A DNA stretch of 64,000 nt, taken from CBDCTM01 sp965222005. Lineage in GTDB: Bacteria > Bacteroidota > Bacteroidia > Chitinophagales > Saprospiraceae. Each line of letters opens with the position of its first letter. The stretch's first letter is position 1. Where the stretch lies: the NCBI GenBank assembly GCA_965222005.1, contig OZ244935.1:2728001-2792000 (forward strand), written 5' to 3'. Below the pieces are notes generated by a model, which was given only the letters and a program-made list of their open reading frames with translations, was not told the DNA's origin and did no database searches. Positions 9,235 to 17,905 of this stretch are shown here, in pieces. Position numbers and translations under genes: made by a program.

Positions 9235-10110
9235 TTATTTAAAATGAAACGCAATCGTGCCGCACTGCTCTGCCAGGCTGCTGTTGGCAAAGCGCGTGGC
9301 GCGGACAGCCGCCAATGCCAATTCTTTTAGCTCACTGTTGAAGGTTGTAGAGCCGCGCTGAGTAAATTTGGCGGTCTCGATTTCCCCTCTCTCATCAACA
9401 CACAGCTTGATCACCACCTTGCCTTTCGCCTTATACGAGCCCATCACCACCGGGTTTTTAATCAGTGAGCGGCTCATCAGATCGCCGCCAATGCGGGTAG
9501 ATACCTGCTTGTTGATGTTGCTAGGTGAAGACTTTGCAGAAGGGGGGCGGTATGCCGAAGTTGTGACCTCATGGATTGGTTCGGGCCGAGGATAGGCCTC
9601 ATTGGGATCGGATGTGGAAATGGGAATGCCTTTGTTGGTCAAGATCAATTCCTGCGAGTAGCTGGCCGGCGAGCCACTATCAGCCAATGGCTGAGCAGAG
9701 CTGTTGGCCAGCAGATGCATCATAAAGGCGCGCTGTGCTTCCTGAAAGTCAAGCTTTTGGCGAGTGGTAACCAATTTTTGCTGAATAGCTGTTTCATACA
9801 TTTTGAGGATTTCAGCCTCACTGCCGTTGTTGGGCAGGCAGATGTATGTTGGCTGAGAGGAGCCATTCGGCAGCACCGTCAGCACAGCTCTGGGAGTGTG
9901 CTGCCGGCCAAACATGCCGATAAACCGGATGCCGTTTGAGTGTTCGTAAAGCAATTGAAAGCTATACCCTTGCTTGCTGGCATCGAGCCCCATTTCTTTT
10001 TGGTAGGCATAGCCTTTGGTGAGATAGCGGTATTCCTCCAGGGTGGTGCCATTTTGGGCAAAAGCCGCAAAAGCCAGGCAGAGGAGGAATAAGCACATTT
10101 TATTTTTCAT
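9235..10110 (-). CDS. Periplasmic protein with TonB C-terminal-like domain
   Basis: 291 residues with a clear signal peptide (MKNKMCLFLLCLAFAAFAQ). A middle region of about 180 residues has no known motif and includes a Pro/Ser-rich linker. The last ~90 residues resemble a TonB-C/TonB-family fold: GKVVIKLCVDERGEIETAKF, ALAAVRATRFANS. There is no N-terminal membrane anchor of a true TonB, so it is more likely a periplasmic or secreted protein with this domain than an energy transducer. It is the first gene of a possible minus-strand unit with the two coiled-coil genes, separated by 48 nt. Confidence 0.7.
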   Translation of the reverse strand: MKNKMCLFLLCLAFAAFAQNGTTLEEYRYLTKGYAYQKEMGLDASKQGYSFQLLYEHSNGIRFIGMFGRQHTPRAVLTVLPNGSSQPTYICLPNNGSEAEILKMYETAIQQKLVTTRQKLDFQEAQRAFMMHLLANSSAQPLADSGSPASYSQELILTNKGIPISTSDPNEAYPRPEPIHEVTTSAYRPPSAKSSPSNINKQVSTRIGGDLMSRSLIKNPVVMGSYKAKGKVVIKLCVDERGEIETAKFTQRGSTTFNSELKELALAAVRATRFANSSLAEQCGTIAFHFK

Positions 10111-10270
10111 ACTACTTGTTCTTTTTTGTTAGGAAGTCTTTAAGCAGCTTCTTAGAATTTACACCATTCAGTCTGCTTAAGTTAAAACAAAAACAGGTAA
10201 TAATCTATTGTTTAATTCGACAATAGTGCCCCATTCATCGCCAAAAGGCCAAATATTCGTGCCAGGCTTC

Positions 10271-12679
10271 CTATTTTAGCCAGGTTGCCTGGCTACCGGA
10301 GGCCGTTTTGCGGATTTCAAGAATACTGGGAAAATACTCTTTTACAGTATCAATATGCGATACGATGTATATTTGGCGATACTGTTCTTTGAGTAAATCA
10401 AAAGCACTCAGTATCTCAAATCGGCGCTCCTCGTCCTGGCTGCCGAATATTTCATCGAAGCCCAAAAAGTGGAGGGCGCCGCTACTGCCCGAAAGTTCCG
10501 CCAGCGCCTTGCTGATGCCGATGCGCAGACACAAATTGGCCAGATCGATCTCCCCGCCACTGAAGCGCTGGATAGGGTAGTAATGCCCGTTTTCAAAGAT
10601 GTGAAACTCAAAGTCTTCGTCCACCTTGATGCCTTCGTACCGACCTTTGGTAATCTGCTGAAATAAGTGGCTGGCATGTGCGGCGATGGTGGGTTTCACC
10701 CGGTCGAGGATATAGGTTTTGAAAGAGGAAAAGAGCCCATCCAGCTGCTCCAGCTCGCGAAAATCTTTTCGCCCCGACGCTACTTCCTGCCTGATTCGGT
10801 CTTGCTCTTGCAATGTACTTTGAAGTGTAAGTAGTTGACGTTCAGCGAGTTGTATGCGTTCCTTTTGTGAGTTGAACGCCTGAGCGGCCTGATCCTTTTC
10901 AGCTTCCTGCTGATCCATCTTTTGTTTGCTTGCATCGTATTTGGCTTCCGAAAATTTGAGTGCTTTGCGTGCCTTCACAGTCGATTTGAGTATGGCTTTG
11001 CCTTTGGCAATCCGCTCTTTAAGGCTTTTGAGCCGGGCTTTCAAGTCAGGGATTTCGCTGAGGCGACTTTCCTTTTGTACATAATCCAGGTATTCAGCCT
11101 CAAAGGCTTGAAGCTGGTTCCCCAGCTGCTGATAAGCGGACAGATCAAAATCCACTTTGCCCAGTTTTTGAATAGCAGCTCGTATCTCTGCCTGTATTTT
11201 TTCCTGCTCCTGTCGCCGCTTTTCCAGCTTTTTCAATCCTTCAAACTGCTCTAAGAGAACAGCCCGGCGGGCCTGCTTTTTGGCAATTTCTTTCTCTGCT
11301 TTTGCCAATTGCTTCTCCAGGCGTTTCGCTTGCGCCATCAGCTTTTGCTGCTCTTTTTTCAATGCAGCCAGTTCTGCTTTTTGGTATTGCTCAATTTCAG
11401 TCTGCAGCCGTTGGAGGGTGGCTTCGTAAGTGCTGGTCAGTGGCTGAAGGCAGGTGGGGCAAGGTGCTTCATTACCAAGTTGCAGGATGGTGGAAACCAA
11501 TTGACGTCGCTCTTCAATTTTAGACCGGAGGGCGCCCTGCTCTTTGCTCTGCTGGCGCTGCTGATCTTCCAGGGTGATTTGTTCACTTTTTAGCTCAGCC
11601 AGTTGGCGCTGCAATTGATCTAAAGCAGCCTTCACAGCGAGGCCTTCTTTTTTTACCCCTTTTAGGGGAAGTATTAAATTTACTATTTCGCCCAGTTGAT
11701 TATCGGCAAATTGTAGCTTTTCATTTAGAGTGTTTCGCAATTCAAATTGCTGTTTTTTTTGATCCAATTTTTGAAGGCGCTCTTTTTCTTTTAAATAGGA
11801 TTTAATGGCAGGCTGGCGCTGCTTGAGGCTGGCCTTGAGGGCGTTCAAATCCTTTAATTTTTGAGACAGCTCGACCAGTTGATTACCCAAATGCTCCAGC
11901 CCGGCTTCATATTTACTTTGCTCATTGCCGAGTTCGCTATGCTGCCGGTATTGCTCATTCAGTTGATTGAAAACGGCCTTCAACTTTTGATAAGCGGTCT
12001 CCTTTTTTTGCATGCCCGCTTCTAGCTTTTCAAGGGTTTTACCTTCTCGAAGCAGGCTTTTTTCAAGAGTTTTAATCTCTTTCTCCAGTTGTTTTAGCTC
12101 TTCCTTAGGCAGCAACAAAGCCTGCTGCCCCTGTATCATTCGGCGTTGGATATTGCGGTCATCGCGGATCAATTGCTGGATGCGGTCCAGATTGTTCAGG
12201 CCGGTCATTTTGCGAACCATCAGTTTTCGCTGCTCTCCCTTAGTTTCCGAGAGAATGCCGAGTTCTTTTTGGCCAGAAAATATGGAGCGTGTAAAGGTCT
12301 CCCGGTCCATCCCTATGAGGTGAGCTACCTCCTGACTGACAGCGCTGGCGGAGCTGGCGATGAGCCGGTCATTGGAATCGTACAGGCCAGCCTGATGGGT
12401 GAGCGATTTTCCGCGAAACTCACGGCGAACCCGGTAAGTTTTGGTATTCAATTCGAATAGCAACTCAAGCAAGACGTGCTTATCAGGGGCCACCCAACTG
12501 CTTCGATAAAACTCTTTTTGCGAATTGGAACTACCAAACAGGCAAAGCAGGATGGCTTCAAAAATAGTGGACTTTCCACTCCCGTTGCGGCCGATGATGC
12601 CTGCCAGCCCTTCCCTGAAATCGAGCTGAAGGTCTTCGTATTGTTTGAAATTTTCAATATGTAAATGCCTGAAAATCAT
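10271..12679 (-). CDS. sbcC: SbcC/Rad50-type ATPase of DNA repair
   Basis: 802 residues with SMC architecture. The N-terminal Walker A is GRNGSGKSTIFEA. Long coiled coils on both sides surround a zinc-hook motif APCPTCLQPL near residue 405, and the C-terminal head carries the ABC signature RFSGGEIDLANL and Walker B FLGFDEIFGSQDEE. Together with the SbcD-like nuclease it would form an ATP-dependent exo/endonuclease that opens hairpins and processes blocked double-strand ends. Its start overlaps the sbcD stop by 4 nt, indicating translational coupling. It is shorter than E. coli SbcC (~1050 aa), closer to Rad50 length. Confidence 0.92.
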   Translation of the reverse strand: MIFRHLHIENFKQYEDLQLDFREGLAGIIGRNGSGKSTIFEAILLCLFGSSNSQKEFYRSSWVAPDKHVLLELLFELNTKTYRVRREFRGKSLTHQAGLYDSNDRLIASSASAVSQEVAHLIGMDRETFTRSIFSGQKELGILSETKGEQRKLMVRKMTGLNNLDRIQQLIRDDRNIQRRMIQGQQALLLPKEELKQLEKEIKTLEKSLLREGKTLEKLEAGMQKKETAYQKLKAVFNQLNEQYRQHSELGNEQSKYEAGLEHLGNQLVELSQKLKDLNALKASLKQRQPAIKSYLKEKERLQKLDQKKQQFELRNTLNEKLQFADNQLGEIVNLILPLKGVKKEGLAVKAALDQLQRQLAELKSEQITLEDQQRQQSKEQGALRSKIEERRQLVSTILQLGNEAPCPTCLQPLTSTYEATLQRLQTEIEQYQKAELAALKKEQQKLMAQAKRLEKQLAKAEKEIAKKQARRAVLLEQFEGLKKLEKRRQEQEKIQAEIRAAIQKLGKVDFDLSAYQQLGNQLQAFEAEYLDYVQKESRLSEIPDLKARLKSLKERIAKGKAILKSTVKARKALKFSEAKYDASKQKMDQQEAEKDQAAQAFNSQKERIQLAERQLLTLQSTLQEQDRIRQEVASGRKDFRELEQLDGLFSSFKTYILDRVKPTIAAHASHLFQQITKGRYEGIKVDEDFEFHIFENGHYYPIQRFSGGEIDLANLCLRIGISKALAELSGSSGALHFLGFDEIFGSQDEERRFEILSAFDLLKEQYRQIYIVSHIDTVKEYFPSILEIRKTASGSQATWLK

Positions 12680-13821
12680 CTGTTTTTGTATTCTCCGCTC
12701 TCATAGAGGTCAAAGTAGTAATTGGCTTTTTGAGCCAATCGTTTGGCCAGCTCTTTGTCTTCCACATGCTCATTGATAAAACTGCTGATGAGCTGGTCCA
12801 TGCTTTCCGTTTGGGGCGAAATGGACTGGCGGGCCGACAAATCATTGGCAAAATTTCTTTTGATGTAAATGTGTAAGGGCCCGGGGATCAGTTCTGCTAT
12901 ACGGTGGTTGGGCAAATTGAGCGCCTGCAGGCCTTGTACATTATGGAAATAGAGACTGAGTAAACTACCCTCTAGTGAGTCTTGCTGGGCAACCCAGTCG
13001 ATCAGCTCCTGTTCAATCTCGAGTATCGACTTTTGCTCACATTGCCCAATGTCCAGCCGGTTCCAGGGGCGTGCGGGGATGGGGTGAAAGGAGGGTTGTA
13101 CAATCTTTTTCTTACCCAGCTCAATGGTACAGAAGCCTTTGGTTTTGCCTGCTTCGGTGTCGCTCATCCGCTCGGTAGAGCCGCTGTACCAGCCGGTTTT
13201 TAGTTTTTTGACCTTTTGAAAATTATGCCAGTGGCCCAGCGCTACATAATCAAAGCGATCCAGCAGGCTGATCCGTTCCTCAGGGAAGAGCTGTTCGCCA
13301 TATTCTTCCATCATGAATCGCTGCCCGATGCTGGTATGCAGCATCAGAATATTAAACATTCCTTTCACCGGCTGGATGCGATCCATTTGTGCATGCAATA
13401 CATTTTCATCATTGATATGTGGCAGCCCATGTACCGCCAAGTCCCCAAATTCAAAACGTTCATAAGCCTGTCCAAAAATCGGATAAACCCCCTCAATAGT
13501 CCGAAAGGCCTGTAAAATAGGGCTTGTATAGATTGTGCGGGGAGTGGAGTGATTGCCGGCAATGATGATGATGGGAATGTCGGCTACGGACAGGCGCTTC
13601 AATTGCTCGAGCGCAAAGATCATCGGGCGGTTGGGAGGGGAGGGGCGATGAAAAAAGTCGCCACTATGTACTACCACATCCGGCTTAAGGGTAATGGTTT
13701 GATCGATCACATAGCGAAAAGCCTCGTACATATCCTGCTCCCGCTGATTGGTGCCATCAGCGGTTAGCTTGTCCAAATCGCTATACCCGAGGTGCGTATC
13801 GGAAAAATGCAAAACTTTCAA
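12676..13821 (-). CDS. sbcD: SbcD/Mre11-type nuclease subunit
   Basis: 381 residues. Metallophosphoesterase motifs are in order: FSDTHLGYSD (Asp8/His10), VHSGDFFHRP, IIAGNHSTPR, MLHTSIGQ and ALGHWHNFQ, the two-metal site of Mre11/SbcD nucleases. The C-terminal part would be the capping and SbcC-binding region. ATG at 13821 places the first motif at residue 6, as is usual. It forms a two-gene unit with the overlapping sbcC-like ATPase. The long coding palindromes and inverted IS pair elsewhere in this window are the sort of structure such complexes cut (inference only). Confidence 0.92.
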   Translation of the reverse strand: MKVLHFSDTHLGYSDLDKLTADGTNQREQDMYEAFRYVIDQTITLKPDVVVHSGDFFHRPSPPNRPMIFALEQLKRLSVADIPIIIIAGNHSTPRTIYTSPILQAFRTIEGVYPIFGQAYERFEFGDLAVHGLPHINDENVLHAQMDRIQPVKGMFNILMLHTSIGQRFMMEEYGEQLFPEERISLLDRFDYVALGHWHNFQKVKKLKTGWYSGSTERMSDTEAGKTKGFCTIELGKKKIVQPSFHPIPARPWNRLDIGQCEQKSILEIEQELIDWVAQQDSLEGSLLSLYFHNVQGLQALNLPNHRIAELIPGPLHIYIKRNFANDLSARQSISPQTESMDQLISSFINEHVEDKELAKRLAQKANYYFDLYESGEYKNR

Positions 13822-13896
13822 GAGGCGCTATGTGTATGAGTGATCAATTTTGTTTTCTCCCAGGCAGAGCAGCCTGACTTGGTGGTAAAGGTAACA

Positions 13897-14862
13897 TTAG
13901 CCGTCAGATTGCACAAACTCCCAGGCCCGGGATTCCGACCAGGCCAGTTGGCCTGGCCATTGGCTGAAGCCGACGTGTCCGCCGTGGGCGGGTGTTTCGA
14001 GATAGAAGCAGGGATGTTGCCGGGCCAATTCGACGGGTGAGCAAGAAGGGGTGAGGATGGGGTCGTTGAGCGCATTGACCAATAATACAGGGATGCGGAG
14101 GCCACTGATGAAATGGAGGGCTGAGGATTGTTCGTAAAACTCGTCTGCATCCCGATAGCCATTGATGGGAGCAGAAAAGTGGTTGTCGAAATCCTCCCAT
14201 TTATGGATGACCCCAAATTTGTCGAGATTTACCAAATCCGGATATTGTTCAGCTTTTTGGCGGATCTTAGCTTCCAGCATTTTCAAAAACCGGTTTCGAT
14301 AGAAGGTGTTGCCCGGCTCATTGAGCGCTGCGCTGGCATCGCGCAAATTGCAGGGAGTGGAAAAAACGACTGCTTTGCTGATAGGAGCTGGCAAGGTTTG
14401 GGCATACACACTTAGGTATTTAATACTGATGCTCCCTCCCATACTGAATCCAATCAGCACAATTTGTTCAAAATCTTTGATGTGTAGTGCATGTTGAATC
14501 ACCTTCCCGATGTCGCCGATCTCCCCGTGGCCATACAAAACGGGGAGCCGGTTCATCTCTCCGCTACAGGAGCGGCAATGCCAGGCCAGCACACTCCAGC
14601 CCTTGCCGGCGAAGTGTTTAGCCATGCCTTTGATATAATGGCGTTGGCTGTCGCCTTCCAGGCCGTGCGTCAAAATGACCAGCTTGCGACCCGGCTTTTC
14701 GATCCAGTCGAGGTCCAGGAAGTCGCCATCGGGCAGTTCGAGGCGCTCCCGCTCATAGGCTACGCCTTCCACCCGGCGGGTGAGCGCCGGAAGGATGGTT
14801 TCCAGATGCGAATTGAATAAATAAAAGGGTCTTTTGTAAGACGAGTTTTTCAGAAGTGGCAA
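13897..14862 (-). CDS. Alpha/beta hydrolase, YheT family
   Basis: 321 residues. The opening FYLFNSHLETILPALTRR is the YheT-family signature (NxHLQTI-like). A hydrolase core follows: ILTHGLEGDSQ (oxyanion strand), the nucleophile elbow GFSMGGSIS, the acid region NALNDPILTP and the catalytic His in HGGHVGF. Family members are carboxylesterase-like enzymes whose physiological substrate is mostly undefined. Cytoplasmic, no signal. It lies downstream of nothing obvious and 75 nt from the sbcD start on the same strand. Confidence 0.88.
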   Translation of the reverse strand: MPLLKNSSYKRPFYLFNSHLETILPALTRRVEGVAYERERLELPDGDFLDLDWIEKPGRKLVILTHGLEGDSQRHYIKGMAKHFAGKGWSVLAWHCRSCSGEMNRLPVLYGHGEIGDIGKVIQHALHIKDFEQIVLIGFSMGGSISIKYLSVYAQTLPAPISKAVVFSTPCNLRDASAALNEPGNTFYRNRFLKMLEAKIRQKAEQYPDLVNLDKFGVIHKWEDFDNHFSAPINGYRDADEFYEQSSALHFISGLRIPVLLVNALNDPILTPSCSPVELARQHPCFYLETPAHGGHVGFSQWPGQLAWSESRAWEFVQSDG

Positions 14863-15001
14863 AGCCCGGGCAGTTTAATAAAAACGCAAAAATAAAATTT
14901 TCTGCTTAGCTGCTTTGCCAGTGGAGGTTAGTTGAAAATCGGAATGAGATGGCCGGTGAAGCAATTAGCGATCCCGATAGTATTCGAGAAATGCTACATT
15001 A

Positions 15002-15181
15002 CTATGCTTCCAGGGGTTGGATATCGGTAAAAAGATTGAGGGCGCAAAAGAGCAAGAAGGCTACTACGAATCCTCCAACCAGCATATTAAAAGTAAATAT
15101 GACAGACAAGGTATAGAAAAATGATCCGGTGAAAAGTAAAGCTAAAAGGTAGGTGACTAGATTCAGGATGGTGTTTTTCAT
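15002..15181 (-). CDS. Small membrane protein, 59 aa
   Basis: ATG at 15181, TAG at 15002-15004. The translation begins MKNTILNLVTYLLALLF and has two hydrophobic stretches (about residues 9-30 and 33-49) before a short polar tail, DIQPLEA. A basic N-terminus followed by two membrane segments, in an otherwise empty gap between the YheT-type gene and dihydroorotase, makes it a credible small membrane protein. I do not recognise a family. It has no close operon partner. Confidence 0.5.
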   Translation of the reverse strand: MKNTILNLVTYLLALLFTGSFFYTLSVIFTFNMLVGGFVVAFLLFCALNLFTDIQPLEA

Positions 15182-15273
15182 GGCTAATCGTAGTTAATTG
15201 TTAGTGATACTGGCTTAAACACAAATAAGATGCCATTCTACTAATCGCGGCGGGGGTGCTGAAAAGTTTTTAG

Positions 15274-15281
15274 TATTTTTG
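15274..15281 (+). promoter_or_regulatory. Candidate -7 box for pyrC
   Basis: TATTTTTG fits TAnnTTTG and lies 22 nt before the ATG at 15304, a plausible distance for a short leader. The -33 region is G-rich and does not match. Confidence 0.4.
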
Positions 15282-15303
15282 CCGACTTTCTTACCTTTTC
15301 GCT

Positions 15304-16641
15304 ATGCAGTCAATAATTGTTCGTAATGGTTTATTGATAAATGAGGGGCAAAAGCTGGAGGCCGACCTGCTCATCAAAAAGGGGCGCATACACAAAATCG
15401 CCTCCTCCATAGATGAGAGTGCAGACATTGAGCTGGATGCCAGTGGCCAATGGGTAATGCCCGGTATTATTGACGATCAGGTACATTTTCGGGAGCCCGG
15501 CCTTACCCACAAGGCCGATTTGTACACCGAACCCAGGGCTGCAGTAGCCGGGGGGGTAACCTCCTTTATGGAAATGCCCAATACCAACCCCCCCGCCCTT
15601 AGCCAGGCCTTGCTGGCCGATAAATACGCCATTGCAGCGCGTAGCTCGCTGGCCAATTACTCCTTCTTCATGGGAGCCAGCAATGACAATCTTGACCAAG
15701 TATTGCGCACCGATCCTGAAACCGTATGCGGGATCAAAGCCTTTATGGGCTCCAGCACGGGCAATATGCTGGTCGATGATCCCGATACGCTCAACCGCCT
15801 CTTTGCCAACAGCCACATGCTCATCGCCACACATTGTGAGGATGAGGGTACCATCCGCCGCAACCTGGCCAAGGAGAAAGCACATTATGGCGAGGATATA
15901 CCCATCGAACTGCATCCAACAATCCGTTCGGCAGAGGCTTGCTACTTGTCCTCATCATTGGCGGTGGAGTTGGCCAAAAAGTACCACACCCGCCTGCATA
16001 TTTTGCATATTTCTACTGCGAATGAATTGTCGCTGTTTACCAATGAGCTGCCCTTGAAAGAGAAGCGGATCACCTCAGAGGTGTGTGTGCATCATCTGTT
16101 TTTTAATAGCGATCAGTATAAAACACTGGGTACTCGCATCAAATGCAATCCGGCTATCAAAAGTGCTGCACACCAACAAGCCCTTTGGCCGGCCCTACTC
16201 GACAATCGGCTCGATATCATAGCCACCGACCACGCACCCCATAGCCAGGAGGAGAAGCAACAAGTTTATACCAAGGCACCGTCGGGCCTGCCCCTGGTAC
16301 AACACAGCCTCAATATCATGCTTCGATTTCGGCAGCAGGGCAGGATTAGTATGGAGCGGATTGTAGAAAAGATGTGCCATGCACCAGCGGAGTGTTTCAG
16401 AATCCGGGAGCGGGGCTATTTGCGGGAAGGCTATTGGGCCGATGTGGTGATCGTGCATCCGGATCAGCAATGGGAGCTTGACAGGGCCGGCATTCACTAC
16501 AAATGTGGCTGGTCTCCACTGGAGGGTGAGCAATTTGAAGGCAAGGTACGCTCTACCATCGTGAGTGGTCATCTGGCCTATCACGAAGAGCAGTTTTTTG
16601 AAGGAAAGAAGGGCGAGCGATTGATGTTTAAAAGCTTGTAA
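15304..16641 (+). CDS. pyrC: Dihydroorotase
   Basis: 445 residues. It closes carbamoyl-aspartate to dihydroorotate in de novo pyrimidine synthesis. Amidohydrolase features are visible: metal-site strand IIDDQVHFREPG, KAFMGSSTGNMLVDD with the Lys that would be carboxylated, ATHCEDEG, LHILHIST, and IIATDHAPHS with the catalytic Asp. The canonical HxH pair reads Gln59-x-His61. From memory the Bacteroidota subfamily (for example Porphyromonas) shares this DDQVH form, so the enzyme is probably active. Uridine kinase follows 63 nt later on the same strand, so the two form a pyrimidine pair. Confidence 0.92.
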   Translation: MQSIIVRNGLLINEGQKLEADLLIKKGRIHKIASSIDESADIELDASGQWVMPGIIDDQVHFREPGLTHKADLYTEPRAAVAGGVTSFMEMPNTNPPALSQALLADKYAIAARSSLANYSFFMGASNDNLDQVLRTDPETVCGIKAFMGSSTGNMLVDDPDTLNRLFANSHMLIATHCEDEGTIRRNLAKEKAHYGEDIPIELHPTIRSAEACYLSSSLAVELAKKYHTRLHILHISTANELSLFTNELPLKEKRITSEVCVHHLFFNSDQYKTLGTRIKCNPAIKSAAHQQALWPALLDNRLDIIATDHAPHSQEEKQQVYTKAPSGLPLVQHSLNIMLRFRQQGRISMERIVEKMCHAPAECFRIRERGYLREGYWADVVIVHPDQQWELDRAGIHYKCGWSPLEGEQFEGKVRSTIVSGHLAYHEEQFFEGKKGERLMFKSL

Positions 16642-16704
16642 TCGTTTAGGATTGCCTTTTCCCTTTCTCCCAAAGTTGAAAAAACACTATTTTTATCCAT
16701 AGCA

Positions 16705-17376
16705 ATGGCCAGCAAAAAGTACAAATCTACTCCTTTTCTGATAGGAGTCACGGGCGGTAGTGGCTCGGGCAAAACTTCCTTTATCAAAAGGCTGCGAGAG
16801 GATTTTACAGAAGAGGAACTCTGCATCATTTCGCAGGACGACTATTACTTTCCACGGGAGGCCCAGCTTGTAGATGAGCAAGGTATTCACAACTTTGATC
16901 GTCCGGCTTCTATCGACAAGAAGGCCTTTGTAGCGGATGTGCAGAGGCTGCTGAAAGGTGAAAAAGTGACTCGCCTGGAATACACCTTCAACAATGAAAA
17001 TGCCCACCCAAAGGAACTGATCTTTCAAACGGCTCCTATAATTGTTGTGGAGGGGATTTTTATTATGAAATATAAAAAAATACGTAAGCTATTGGATGTC
17101 AAGGTGTTTGTACATGCTAAAGAGAATTTGAAAGTGATTCGCCGCATTCGCCGCGATCAGGTAGAACGCAATTATCCATTGGATGATGTACTCTACCGCT
17201 ACGAGCATCATGTACTGCCAACGTTCGAAAAATATATACTCCCTTACATGGATCAGGCGGATGTGGTGGTCAACAACAATCGATCCTTCGACAAAGGATA
17301 TGAAGTGTTTAAAGGATTTTTAAGAGATAAACTGCGCCGAATGAAACAGTCGGGCGAGGCGGATTCGGATAACTAA
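16705..17376 (+). CDS. udk: Uridine kinase
   Basis: 223 residues. It phosphorylates uridine and cytidine in pyrimidine salvage. A P-loop GVTGGSGSGKTSF lies at residues 14-26, followed by the QDDYYFP substrate-loop motif (catalytic Asp) and NFDRPASID, the nucleoside-binding region of the Udk/PRK-like kinase family. IVVEGIFIM and the RRIRRDQVERN lid are also as expected. Cytoplasmic. The neighbouring dihydroorotase suggests joint expression of de novo and salvage pyrimidine functions. Confidence 0.92.
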   Translation: MASKKYKSTPFLIGVTGGSGSGKTSFIKRLREDFTEEELCIISQDDYYFPREAQLVDEQGIHNFDRPASIDKKAFVADVQRLLKGEKVTRLEYTFNNENAHPKELIFQTAPIIVVEGIFIMKYKKIRKLLDVKVFVHAKENLKVIRRIRRDQVERNYPLDDVLYRYEHHVLPTFEKYILPYMDQADVVVNNNRSFDKGYEVFKGFLRDKLRRMKQSGEADSDN

Positions 17377-17447
17377 AACGCTCAAGGGTACACGGTATGC
17401 GGGTTGCACGATCGCAGGAAAACCGTAAATCCTATACCGCCCATCGT

Positions 17448-17729
17448 TCAGATAATCTCGTCAAACTCATCAGCTTCTTTTGCGGGCAGGTAGCGTTGTA
17501 GAGCCGCAGATTTGATACGATGCAGGCTGGTCATTTCGGCTAGTACTGAGTGGATAAAGGTGTCATCCACCAAGGCTTTGATATCTTCCATCGAGCTGAT
17601 ATGGCTACTGCTGCGGAATTTGAAGATTTGTTCGTACAAACCGTTTTCAAATTTTACCGACCATTTGTCATCCATTTTAAACACGGTGATCTTCAATACC
17701 GGATGGTCTAAATAATCAACAATGCGCAT
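17448..17729 (-). CDS. Hypothetical protein, 93 aa
   Basis: ATG at 17729. A small soluble alpha/beta-type protein with no signal. Strand-like MRIVDYLDHPVLKITVF and KWSVKFENGLYEQIFKF are followed by helix-like MEDIKALVDDTFIHSVLAEM. I do not recognise a named family, though small proteins of this layout are common in Bacteroidota. It is convergent with the uridine kinase gene and divergent from the barrel gene at 17906. Confidence 0.6.
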   Translation of the reverse strand: MRIVDYLDHPVLKITVFKMDDKWSVKFENGLYEQIFKFRSSSHISSMEDIKALVDDTFIHSVLAEMTSLHRIKSAALQRYLPAKEADEFDEII

Positions 17730-17905
17730 TTGTTAGGGATTTGTTAATGAGGGACAAAATTAAACAATACCGGGCATTTGACGTAAATTTGTTCTGATCA
17801 CCATACTTCCAAAAACAACGGCTTTTTCTTTGTAACTTTTATTAAACCGGGAACCCATATGAAGGTCAAATTCCCGAATGTATATGCACACTCAAAACCA
17901 AATCC

